This document shows positions 1 to 5,131 of a DNA stretch of 7,214 bases, in pieces. Origin of the DNA: Elusimicrobiota bacterium (GTDB lineage: Bacteria; Elusimicrobiota; Elusimicrobia; 2-02-FULL-39-32); assembly GCA_023249835.1 (NCBI GenBank), contig JAHFBY010000079.1, positions 1-7,214 on the forward strand, given 5' to 3'. A model generated the notes under the pieces. The model was not told the DNA's origin and made no database searches. It saw only the letters and a program-made list of their open reading frames with translations. Each line of letters opens with the position of its first letter. Position 1 is the stretch's first letter. Made by a program: the position numbers and the translations under genes.

Positions 1-293
1 GGATTTTAACTGCGGATTTATCGGGAGACTTGCACGATATTCGCGGTTCCCGGAAGAAGTTTTCCGGGTTTTACAATAAATCGAATTACCTTGCGGCGCA
101 ATCTTTAGGAAGGGCGCTAAGCGCGGAGCGCTCTCATGGAATTGTTTATAACAGCGTGCGTCACAACGGGGGAGAATGCGTGGCTGTTTTTCGCCCGCAA
201 GTTTTAAACCGTTGCTGCGTCAACGGCCACATGATTTTTGAATGGGACGGAACTAAAATAAACAAGGTTTATGAATTGCGGGAGTATCTGTAA
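1..293 (+). CDS. RES-domain toxin, C-terminal part (5' end outside window)
   Basis: The reading frame is open from base 3 and ends with TAA at 291-293, so this is the last ~96 codons of a longer protein. The visible part matches the C-terminal half of RES-domain proteins: an LTADLSGDLHD-like stretch, then Y-LAAQ-LGRAL, then GIVYNSVRHNGGECVAVFRP (codons from about 138), then a hydrophobic strand ending in FEWDG. The serine of YNSVR (153-155) corresponds to the conserved C-terminal Ser of the family. RES proteins are toxins that deplete NAD+, known as NAD+ phosphorylases or glycohydrolases, and normally pair with an Xre-type antitoxin encoded just upstream, which would lie outside the window. 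The TTG at 30 is not the true start, because the homology continues to its left. Family assignment is by motif memory only. The exonuclease gene follows after 37 bases. Confidence 0.8.
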   Translation, partial: ILTADLSGDLHDIRGSRKKFSGFYNKSNYLAAQSLGRALSAERSHGIVYNSVRHNGGECVAVFRPQVLNRCCVNGHMIFEWDGTKINKVYELREYL

Positions 294-330
294 CGGTGAT
301 TTAAAGCTGGAAAAATAAAGGAAAAATGAA

Positions 331-1083
331 ATGAAACTAAAACGTACGTTGGTAGTGTTTGACCTTGAGACCACGGGGACGTGGATTGAGAATGATAAGG
401 TCATTGAGGTCGGGATGGTGAAGGTATCACCTAGCGGTGCCAAGGAAACTTTTGTGCAAAGGGTTAATCCCGGCATGCCCATTCCCAAAGAGGTGTCGGA
501 GCTGACCGGAATATCGGACGACGATGTTAAGGGCTCTCCTTATTTTAGAGAAATTGCCGGACGGGTTTTGGAGTTTATCGGGAACGCGGACTTGGGCGGG
601 TTCAACCTCATCGGGTTCGATATACCCATCTTGAAAAGGGAGTTGCACGAGGTCGGGTTAGAGTTGGATTTAGCCGGACGGAACGTGATTGATTCTAAAA
701 TAATTTACCACGTTAACGAAAAAAGAAATTTGACCGCAGCTTATGAGTTCTACTGCGAAAAAGAGCTCAGGGACGCGCATTCCGCGCTCGCGGACGCCTC
801 CGCCACGCTGGATGTGATCGTTGGGCAAGTGAAGATGTATGGCAATGAGGCGGGCGAACTCGAGTCTCTAAACAAGTTCACCTACCAACAAAAGAGCGAG
901 TTTTTGGATGAGGAGCGCAAGCTGCGCATCTGGAACGGCGACTATTATTTAACCTTCGGCAAATATCGCAACCGCGGCTTAAAAGAGGTTTTGAAAATGG
1001 ATAGCGGCTACCTCACTTGGTTAGTGAGTACGGACCTAAGCGAAAAAGTAAGATCGGTTATAAATCAAGCGTTAAATAAATAG
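331..1083 (+). CDS. DnaQ-like DEDDh 3'-5' exonuclease with small C-terminal domain
   Basis: The 250-residue protein has the four-part active site of DEDDh exonucleases: D11 and E13 in FDLETTG, D97 in GFDIPIL, and H150 with D155 in AHSALADA. These residues bind two metal ions for 3'-5' hydrolysis of DNA (or RNA). Residues 1-170 form the exonuclease domain, as in the DNA polymerase III epsilon subunit. Residues about 203-248 (YYLTFGKYRNRGL, then GYLTWL) resemble the short 'FGKY...YL.WL' module seen in ExoX-like and DUF3820-type proteins. That tail and the absence of a polymerase-binding segment suggest a repair or processing nuclease, not the replicative proofreader. The ATG at 331 has an AAGGA Shine-Dalgarno at 318-322. 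Another ATG at 326 is out of frame. The gene may share a transcript with the RES gene (37-base gap), but no functional link is implied. The exact substrate cannot be told. Confidence 0.85.
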   Translation: MKLKRTLVVFDLETTGTWIENDKVIEVGMVKVSPSGAKETFVQRVNPGMPIPKEVSELTGISDDDVKGSPYFREIAGRVLEFIGNADLGGFNLIGFDIPILKRELHEVGLELDLAGRNVIDSKIIYHVNEKRNLTAAYEFYCEKELRDAHSALADASATLDVIVGQVKMYGNEAGELESLNKFTYQQKSEFLDEERKLRIWNGDYYLTFGKYRNRGLKEVLKMDSGYLTWLVSTDLSEKVRSVINQALNK

Positions 1084-1105
1084 GACCCCCTTTTAGGGGA
1101 GGCTG

Positions 1106-1134
1106 TTGAACGGTAGGTATGAACAAGGTAGAAT
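1106..1134 (+). promoter_or_regulatory. Promoter of fprA, positioned for a leaderless transcript
   Basis: TTGAAC at 1106-1111 and TAGAAT at 1129-1134 are separated by exactly 17 bp and match the sigma70 -35 and -10 hexamers well. The -10 box ends 7 bases before the fprA ATG at 1142, so transcription should begin at or within a base or two of the start codon, leaving no room for a Shine-Dalgarno. The nonamer GGTAGAATT that includes the -10 box recurs before the msrA remnant and before msrA. The TTG at 1106 is therefore better read as part of the -35 box than as a start codon. Confidence 0.6.
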
Positions 1135-1141
1135 TGTTTCA

Positions 1142-2518
1142 ATGACAATTTTAAACGTCGCGATCATCGGCAGCGGGCCATCGGGATTTTTTGCCGCGGA
1201 CGGGCTCTTGAAACAGGGCGCGGCGCGCGTGGACATGTTCGACCGTTTGCCCACGCCTTACGGGTTGGTGCGCGGGGGCGTGGCCCCGGACCATCAGAAG
1301 ATAAAGAACGTGGTCAAGGTTTTTGAGAAATGCGCGCAGTTGCCCGGGTTCCGTTTTTTCGGAAACGTCAATTTTGGATCAGATTTAGTCTTAAGCGAGC
1401 TCTTAAGCCTCTACCATGCCGTGATCTTTGCCGTGGGCGCAAAATCCGATCGCAAGCTGGGGGTTCCGGGCGAAGATTTAACGGGTAGCGACCCGGCCAC
1501 GGCGTTCGTGGGTTGGTATAACGATCACCCGGACTACAGCCACTATCATTTTGATTTGCCGCAAAGCAAAGTGGCGGTGATCGGCGTGGGCAACGTGGCT
1601 ATCGACGTCACGCGCGTCCTGGCGCACGATCCCGACAGCATCCGGGAGACCGACATCGCGGACTACGCCTTGGAGGCTCTGCGCAAAAGCCAAGTCAAAG
1701 AGATCCATTTGATTGGGCGGCGCAGTTTAGCGCAGGCCGCTTTTACGGACATGGAAATCCGCGAGCTCTGCCATTTGCCGGGCGCGGACCTGGTGATCGA
1801 TCCCCAAGACGTGGAGTTAGACCCTTTGTCTTTGGAAGATTTGGAAAAAGCCGATCCCGCGCACAAAAACAACGTGCGCATCTTAACCGAACAGGCCAAG
1901 CTCGGTTTAGGAAACAAACCCAAAAAGATTTTTTTAAAGTTTTTACGATCTCCGGTGGAAATATTGGGCCGGGACGGTAAAGTCGCGGGCCTTAAACTCT
2001 GCAAGAACAAGATCTACCGCGACGTTGACGGGACGCTCAAGCCCCGGGCGCAATCCGAATTTGAAGTGATCAACGTGGAGCGGGTGTTCCGCTCCGTGGG
2101 ATACATGGGCGAACCTTTGCCGGGCGTCCCGTTTAACCCTAAAACCGGCACTATTCCCAACGCTTCCGGCCGCGTCGCGGACTTTCCCGCGGGCAAAGTT
2201 TTGCCCGGCCTCTACGTCGTGGGCTGGGCCAAGCGGGGCCCGAGCGGCGTCATCGGCACCAACAAACCCGACGCCTTGGAAACAGTGGAGCTCTTGCTCC
2301 AGGACCGCGCCGATTTAGAAAAAAAAACAATTCCCGCCGACGGAAATTTGGAGTCTTTGCTAAAAAGCAAAAACGTGCGCAGCGTCTCATTTAGCGATTG
2401 GCAATATTTGGACCAGCTAGAACAGGAGCGGGGCCGCCAAAAAGGCAAAGTCCGAGAAAAGTATTCCGACATCGCCAACATGGTGGCGGCCTTAAACAAG
2501 CGCCCGGCGCTAGGGTGA
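1142..2518 (+). CDS. fprA: Ferredoxin/adrenodoxin-type NADP+ reductase (FprA family)
   Basis: The 458-residue FAD flavoprotein moves electrons between NADPH and ferredoxin or flavodoxin in the cytoplasm. Numbered from the ATG at 1142, an FAD-binding dinucleotide fold begins at once (VAIIGSGPSG, 6-15). It is followed by the family signature PTPYGLVRGGVAPDH (37-51), the NADP-binding GVGNVAIDVTR (148-158), a GRRSLAQAAFT stretch, and the C-terminal FAD-contact motif GWAKRGPSGVIGTNK (from 361). Length and motif order match mitochondrial adrenodoxin reductase and mycobacterial FprA, and no piece is missing. ATG 1142 is chosen over TTG 1106 because the FAD fold starts within six residues of it and the TTG lies in the promoter. 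The last ~59 bases are repeated in diverged form at 6230-6288, and the intergenic DNA to the right is where the accessory block begins. The electron partner is not encoded in this window. Confidence 0.92.
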   Translation: MTILNVAIIGSGPSGFFAADGLLKQGAARVDMFDRLPTPYGLVRGGVAPDHQKIKNVVKVFEKCAQLPGFRFFGNVNFGSDLVLSELLSLYHAVIFAVGAKSDRKLGVPGEDLTGSDPATAFVGWYNDHPDYSHYHFDLPQSKVAVIGVGNVAIDVTRVLAHDPDSIRETDIADYALEALRKSQVKEIHLIGRRSLAQAAFTDMEIRELCHLPGADLVIDPQDVELDPLSLEDLEKADPAHKNNVRILTEQAKLGLGNKPKKIFLKFLRSPVEILGRDGKVAGLKLCKNKIYRDVDGTLKPRAQSEFEVINVERVFRSVGYMGEPLPGVPFNPKTGTIPNASGRVADFPAGKVLPGLYVVGWAKRGPSGVIGTNKPDALETVELLLQDRADLEKKTIPADGNLESLLKSKNVRSVSFSDWQYLDQLEQERGRQKGKVREKYSDIANMVAALNKRPALG

Positions 2519-2690
2519 ATTCGCAGCCTTTGGCGGCAGAGCGCTCTATTACCAAACGCTAACACTATTGATTATAGATGGACTATCTGATGCCCTATAT
2601 TTGTTTGGTATAGGTTATGAACCAAAGAAAATTTAACGGCATGCAAGTTAAGTTTCTTTCTCTTTCCCATTTCATAGCTGAAGTCTGATC

Positions 2691-2719
2691 TTGACAATAC
2701 ATCATTTTTGATGTATAAT
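2691..2719 (+). promoter_or_regulatory. Consensus promoter of the higBA-like operon
   Basis: TTGACA at 2691-2696 and TATAAT at 2714-2719 are both perfect sigma70 hexamers, with a 17-bp spacer. This is the strongest promoter visible in the window. The -10 box ends 5 bases before the ATG at 2725, so the transcript starts at or next to that codon. Confidence 0.85.
2697..2716. promoter_or_regulatory. Palindromic operator inside the higBA promoter
   Basis: A perfect inverted repeat has arms ATACATCA (2697-2704) and TGATGTAT (2709-2716) around TTTT. It fills the spacer between -35 and -10 and overlaps the first three bases of the -10 box. A bound dimer would exclude RNA polymerase. HigA/Xre antitoxins typically repress their own operon this way, so the antitoxin at 3102-3395 is the likely binder. 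The repeat is seen directly. The binder is inferred. Confidence 0.7.
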
Positions 2720-2724
2720 TTTCA

Positions 2725-3105
2725 ATGAAGAAGGAGATCGGATTGTATTCCATTAAGTTTTATACTGATAAAGATGGGCGGTGCCCGTTTCAATTATTTT
2801 TGGAAAGTTTGCAACCAAAAGTGCGAGCTAAAATTATTAAATTTATGGATATTTTAGCTGAATATGGCCCCAACTTAAAACGTCCTTATGCAGATATGTT
2901 GAGAGATGATATTAGAGAGCTGCGGGTTCAGTTTGGATCAAATAAATATCGGGGACTTTATTTTTTTATTCAAAACAATCATATCATTATGACTCATGGC
3001 ATTTTAAAGAACACGTCCGCGGTTCCTGTCGAAGAAATTGAAAAAGCAATTCGATACAAAAAAGAATTAGAAAATAGGTTAAAAAAGGAGGATCTTCTAA
3101 AATGA
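2725..3105 (+). CDS. higB: HigB-like toxin, RelE/Gp49 family (probable mRNA interferase)
   Basis: Up to 126 residues in the Gp49/HigB branch of the RelE/ParE fold. Hallmarks are YSIKFYTDKDGRCPFQLFL (8-26), IRELRVQF (63-70), KYRGLYFF (74-81) and HGILKNT (91-97), followed by a helical Lys/Glu-rich tail. Toxins of this group usually cut mRNA at the ribosome, with basic and His/Lys residues of the last two motifs doing the work. Start choice is open. ATG 2725 sits 5 bases after the -10 box and would need leaderless initiation. TTG 2743 (codon 7) has a perfect AAGGAG at 2731-2736 six bases upstream and would give the common family start M-Y-x-I-x-F-Y. The stop overlaps the antitoxin start (ATGA at 3102-3105), so translation of the pair is coupled. 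The toxin-first order is that of higBA. The gene is AT-rich relative to fprA and msrA, which suggests transfer. Confidence 0.85.
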   Translation: MKKEIGLYSIKFYTDKDGRCPFQLFLESLQPKVRAKIIKFMDILAEYGPNLKRPYADMLRDDIRELRVQFGSNKYRGLYFFIQNNHIIMTHGILKNTSAVPVEEIEKAIRYKKELENRLKKEDLLK

Positions 3106-3395
3106 AGAGAAAACTGGTTGATTATAAAAAATGGCGGACCAACGCTTTAAAAGATTTTGAGACGAGGCGCGCTTACGAAGAGCCGGATTCTGATCCATTC
3201 ATTGAAGTTGCAACGCAATTAATTCGGATGAGAAAAACAAATCACATCACTCAAGCACAACTTGCAAAGAAACTTCACACATCACAGCAAGCTATCGCTC
3301 GGTTAGAGTCTTTAAAATATAAAGGGTATACAGTTCAAACTTTGGAAAGTATAGCCGAAGCATTTCATAAAGAATTAAAAATTCAATTTGTTTAA
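3102..3395 (+). CDS. higA: HigA-like antitoxin, XRE-family HTH repressor
   Basis: The 97-residue protein has an XRE/Cro-type helix-turn-helix at about residues 36-91. The core is QAQLAKKLHTSQQAIARLES (51-70), where the second helix would read DNA. The N-terminal ~30 residues are charged and probably form the toxin-contacting segment. It neutralises the upstream HigB-like toxin by direct binding and should repress the operon through the palindrome at 2697-2716. The ATG at 3102 overlaps the toxin TGA by four bases and has a strong AAGGAGG at 3085-3091, ten bases upstream, so the antitoxin can be made in excess of the toxin. No terminator is visible after the stop. The pairing rests on the overlap plus the two family matches. 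Confidence 0.87.
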   Translation: MKRKLVDYKKWRTNALKDFETRRAYEEPDSDPFIEVATQLIRMRKTNHITQAQLAKKLHTSQQAIARLESLKYKGYTVQTLESIAEAFHKELKIQFV

Positions 3396-3425
3396 CGGTT
3401 CTAATTGTGGCAGTGATAGTCAGAC

Positions 3426-3449
3426 CAAGACATCGGGCAGATAAACATG
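3426..3449 (+). pseudogene. Short scrap of a DUF1016-type nuclease gene
   Basis: Bases 3426-3442 are identical over 17 bases to 5934-5950 inside the intact nuclease gene, and after a two-base difference the next five bases (ACATG) also match. In the same frame the scrap reads Q-D-I-G-Q-I-N-M against Q-D-I-G-Q-M-D-M, the segment just after the catalytic E-x-K. No similarity is seen beyond this stretch and no frame stays open around it. The likely reading is debris of a second, related nuclease gene, but a short chance or conversion match is not excluded. Confidence 0.4.
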
Positions 3450-3473
3450 CTCTCCCTGTGCAGAGTCAGGGCA

Positions 3474-3839
3474 TTAAAAAGGGCCGCTTTCGAACGCGTT
3501 TATGGTTTCGAGCAGCAAGTCAATCGTAAATGGTTTTTTAATGTACTGCGCCCGCCCCGCTTTTTTGAGCGCCTCAAGCTCAATATCGCCAACCCCGGAA
3601 CTCATCAAAACAAATCCGCATCGCGAATTTTTCTTACGTACTTCCCGCAAAAGCTCTAACCCGTTCATCCCAGGCATAGAAAAGTCCGAAACCACTAAAT
3701 CAAATCCCGTCAACTCCATCAGTAACGCCTCAATTGCTGACCCAGCCGTAAAAACCAAGTATCCCGACTCTCCCAAAGCTGCCGCGCACATCCTTAAAAC
3801 TTCTGCGTCATCATCCACTAGCAATATTTGTATGGCCAT
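3474..3839 (-). CDS. Stand-alone response regulator receiver protein (CheY-like)
   Basis: The 121-residue protein is a single receiver domain with no output domain. The acidic metal-binding cluster is D9-D11 in LLVDDD. The phospho-acceptor is D52 in VVSDFSMPGMNG, the switch Ser is S80 in FVLMSSG, the switch aromatic is Y99, and the conserved Lys is K102 in IKKPF. All catalytic positions are present, so it should accept phosphate from a histidine kinase and act by protein contact, as CheY, Spo0F or DivK do. No kinase is encoded nearby. The ATG at 3839-3837 gives the usual family N-terminus but has no Shine-Dalgarno. Six T residues of a terminator-like hairpin directly precede it. The gene runs against the TA operon and away from the secreted-protein gene, so it is a separate unit. 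Its output partner is unknown. Confidence 0.85.
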   Translation of the reverse strand: MAIQILLVDDDAEVLRMCAAALGESGYLVFTAGSAIEALLMELTGFDLVVSDFSMPGMNGLELLREVRKKNSRCGFVLMSSGVGDIELEALKKAGRAQYIKKPFTIDLLLETINAFESGPF

Positions 3840-3900
3840 AAAAAAGGGGCGACAAAATCAAAACCTAGTCGCATTACCAGCTAGGAATGATCGTCGCCCC
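3840..3900 (-). terminator. Terminator-like hairpin directly upstream of the receiver gene
   Basis: On the minus strand, GGGGCGAC (3900-3893) pairs with GTCGCCCC (3853-3846). An inner 5-bp stem, CCTAG (3885-3881) with CTAGG (3868-3864), lies within the loop, and TTTTTT (3845-3840) follows. That is the layout of an intrinsic terminator for transcripts coming from beyond 3900. The U-tract abuts the receiver ATG at 3839, so the hairpin could end an upstream unit or work as an attenuator controlling the receiver gene. Confidence 0.55.
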
Positions 3901-4002
3901 AAGACTTTTCAGCCAAGCAGCGACCTCATCCGCAGTAATGCGAGCCTTTTTAAAAAAGGAGCTCCCAAGCTTTCCTTGGGAATACGGGTTCAGTCTAAAA
4001 AT
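3874..4002 (-). pseudogene. Protein-like minus-strand fragment without start codon
   Basis: The frame between stops is 42 codons long and has no ATG, GTG or TTG; a CTG lies at 3993-3991. Its last half reads ITADEVAAWLKSLGATIIPSW, which looks like a real amphipathic helix plus strand and not random translation. The 5' arm of the terminator hairpin overlaps its last codons. It may be the 3' remnant of a lost gene whose terminator survives. I do not recognise the family, and a chance open frame of this length is possible. Confidence 0.25.
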
Positions 4003-4132
4003 TTAAATTATTCTTAGTGCTATTGATTAAAAAACCGCCCAACCTCCTTTAAAATAAAATGTCCGAGAACAGCAACAACGCTTAACCGAGAATAACATAA
4101 AACCGATAGAATGCTCAAGAGGCCGCATAAAA

Positions 4133-4237
4133 ATGGAAAACTTTACCTTGCTTCTAATAGTCCTGAAATTTGTAGAATTTATAATCATGGTATTAGATAT
4201 TGTGGCCCCTGAATTTAAGGTGGCAACTAAATGTTAA
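4133..4237 (+). CDS. Possible 34-residue hydrophobic peptide overlapping the next gene
   Basis: The ATG at 4133 has a moderate AAGAGG ten bases upstream (4117-4122). The peptide starts MENFTLLLIVLKFVEFIIMV and is almost entirely a single membrane-spanning segment of about 19 residues. Its stop (4235-4237) lies just past the ATG of the secreted-protein gene at 4231, and its last codons cover that gene's AAGGTGG ribosome site. It could be a membrane micropeptide or a coupling leader ORF. A competing 33-codon ORF from ATG 4111 covers the same DNA in another frame, so either may be chance. Confidence 0.25.
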   Translation: MENFTLLLIVLKFVEFIIMVLDIVAPEFKVATKC

Positions 4238-4923
4238 AGAATTTTTTTATTGGGAGCATTTTGTTAATCATCCCCTGCACTTTGAATGCGGATAATGATG
4301 GACTCTCTATGCTTGTGGGCTTTTTGCAGGGTATGTCTTCCATATTAAATCCTCAAACGGTTATGCAGGCCCAGAGCCTATCCTATCAGGCAGAAACATT
4401 ATCCATGCAAGAAAGATGGAATGAATGGAATAGTTTAGTTTCTCTCCTTGCCCAAGATCAGAAGGCGAAGGTGCTAGAGTTAAATCAAGTTTCAGATGAT
4501 GAGCTTAGAAATATGTGGATATCTTCATGGAATTCTACTCAAACGATCCCTTTCGTATGGTTAATGCCAACCAAACGAGACTCCTGCCATAACTCCATTG
4601 AAGTTTACATGAAAAATCATGCCACACTCGATGAATTCTTTGGATATGCTGAATTATTAGAAAAACAGCTTGGAAAAAAACATTTGGAAAAATATTGGCG
4701 GCAAGTCAACCCTGAACTAAAAAAGAGAGTTTGGGATTATTTAAAGAAAAAAAAGAAAAACTATGAAATTAATTCCGCCGAGGATTACTATAAATATATA
4801 TATTTCGTGGAAGGAAAACTGGAAGAATCTGAATATACAAATAAAATAATGATGAAAAAAGCGGCACTTGAATACTTAAAGAGAAAACAATTGCTTTTAG
4901 AGGCCATTCACGAAGTTAAATAA
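4231..4923 (+). CDS. Secreted/periplasmic protein of unknown family
   Basis: I do not recognise the family. The 230-residue product begins with a classic Sec signal peptide: MLKN, a hydrophobic core FFIGSILLIIPCTL, and a likely signal peptidase I site after N-A at residue 20. The IIPC around C16 is not a lipobox, because Pro precedes the Cys, so a lipoprotein is unlikely. The mature part is mainly helical and charged. A Gln/Met-rich segment spans about 42-62, and a Trp-containing block RWNEWNSLVSLLAQDQ and DDELRNMWISSW spans about 62-100. Lys-rich helices follow, including a run of five Lys near 173-177, and the C-terminus ends in KRKQLLLEAIHEVK. No enzymatic motif is visible. ATG 4231 has AAGGTGG at 4217-4223. 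The gene is strongly AT-rich, unlike fprA or msrA, which fits horizontal acquisition. It has no obvious partner gene, so no role is proposed. Confidence 0.7.
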   Translation: MLKNFFIGSILLIIPCTLNADNDGLSMLVGFLQGMSSILNPQTVMQAQSLSYQAETLSMQERWNEWNSLVSLLAQDQKAKVLELNQVSDDELRNMWISSWNSTQTIPFVWLMPTKRDSCHNSIEVYMKNHATLDEFFGYAELLEKQLGKKHLEKYWRQVNPELKKRVWDYLKKKKKNYEINSAEDYYKYIYFVEGKLEESEYTNKIMMKKAALEYLKRKQLLLEAIHEVK

Positions 4924-5028
4924 AAACAACCGGAACCAAAGCAAAATGAGAAATTGGAGTTACTGGTCAGGGATAAGAAGAGACAAAGGGGACATTGTGG
5001 ACAGACGTATCTCTTGGGTATAACAAAG

Positions 5029-5057
5029 TTGATCGTCCGGGGTGAACCTGGTAGAAT
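5029..5057 (+). promoter_or_regulatory. Promoter of the msrA remnant, probably now driving the nuclease
   Basis: TTGATC at 5029-5034 and TAGAAT at 5052-5057 are 17 bp apart, with an extended -10 TGG directly before TAGAAT. The -10 box ends five bases before the ATG of the msrA remnant at 5063. From 5045 onwards the sequence is a near-identical copy of the region before the intact msrA, but the -35 box lies in DNA not shared with that copy. Confidence 0.6.
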
Positions 5058-5119
5058 TAGTTATGAGTCAAAAAACTGAATTTAGTAAGGCTACGTTTGT
5101 CGGGTATATTGGCGGTAGG
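5045..5119 (+). repeat. Partial duplicate of the msrA promoter and 5' end
   Basis: Bases 5045-5099 match 6323-6377 with two differences in 55. After a gap of 66 bases in this copy, 5099-5119 matches 6443-6463 with three differences, all C-to-T. The repeat is direct and lies 1278 bases from the intact copy. Together with the fprA 3' duplicate at 6230-6288 it brackets the nuclease gene. Confidence 0.85.
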
Positions 5120-5131
5120 AGATATGAATAA
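5063..5131 (+). pseudogene. msrA: msrA 5' remnant with catalytic region deleted
   Basis: The frame ATG 5063 to TAA 5129-5131 encodes MSQKTEFSKATF, then VGYIGGR, then R-Y-E-stop. Compared with the intact msrA, residues 13-34 are missing. That is a clean in-frame loss of 66 bases that removes the GCFWC active site, so this copy cannot be a methionine sulfoxide reductase. In the intact gene the deleted segment is flanked by near-identical octamers (TTGCTGGG at 6375, TTGCCGGG at 6441), which suggests a slippage deletion. Homology ends at about 5119, where the nuclease-associated sequence begins. The 22-codon frame overlaps the nuclease start by eight bases and could still be translated as a leader. 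Confidence 0.8.

Larger units (their letters stand above)
3840..4230. other. 391-base region between the divergent receiver and secreted-protein genes
   Basis: No gene of normal size is visible. From left to right it holds the terminator-like hairpin (3840-3900), a 42-codon minus-strand open frame without ATG that ends at 3874, a second minus-strand hairpin (arms 3963-3969 and 3975-3981) followed after five bases by six T residues (3957-3952), and an AT-rich stretch with a TATAAT at 4180-4185 that lacks a good -35. Two overlapping tiny plus-strand ORFs (4111-4212 and 4133-4237) lie next to the secreted-protein gene. The promoter of that gene is not clear. Confidence 0.5.

Noticed and set aside
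204..488. Minus-strand ORF of 94 codons
   Set aside because: It overlaps both the RES tail and the exonuclease start antisense and has no family motif or ribosome site.
1085..1100. CCCC-TTTTA-GGGG hairpin after the exonuclease stop
   Set aside because: The stem is only 4-5 bp and no T-tract follows, so a terminator is not supported.
1663..2565. Several minus-strand ORFs over fprA
   Set aside because: They are shadows of the fprA frame. Their translations lack any recognisable motif.
2604..2626. TTTGGT/ACCAAA inverted repeat upstream of higB
   Set aside because: It has short arms and lies about 65 bases from the promoter. There is no reason to assign it a function.
2632..3398. TTTAACGG octamer on both sides of the TA pair (2632-2639, 3391-3398)
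   Set aside because: Eight bases is within chance for this length, and the right copy overlaps the antitoxin stop. It is not good evidence of a target-site duplication.
3454..3471. CCCTG/CAGGG inverted repeat between the TA pair and the receiver gene
   Set aside because: The stem is 5 bp with an 8-base loop and there is no T-run on either strand. This is too weak to call a bidirectional terminator.
3840..3900. Riboswitch reading of the hairpin before the receiver gene
   Set aside because: It does not resemble the conserved cores that I know (c-di-GMP, TPP, SAM). A terminator explains the stem and T-run.
3502..4017. Plus-strand ORF of 171 codons
   Set aside because: It is mostly the complement of the receiver gene, whose CheY-like motifs are unmistakable. 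The rest runs through hairpins.
4946..5023. 25-codon plus-strand ORF between the secreted protein and the msrA remnant
   Set aside because: It has no ribosome site, no homology that I can recognise, and a length expected by chance.
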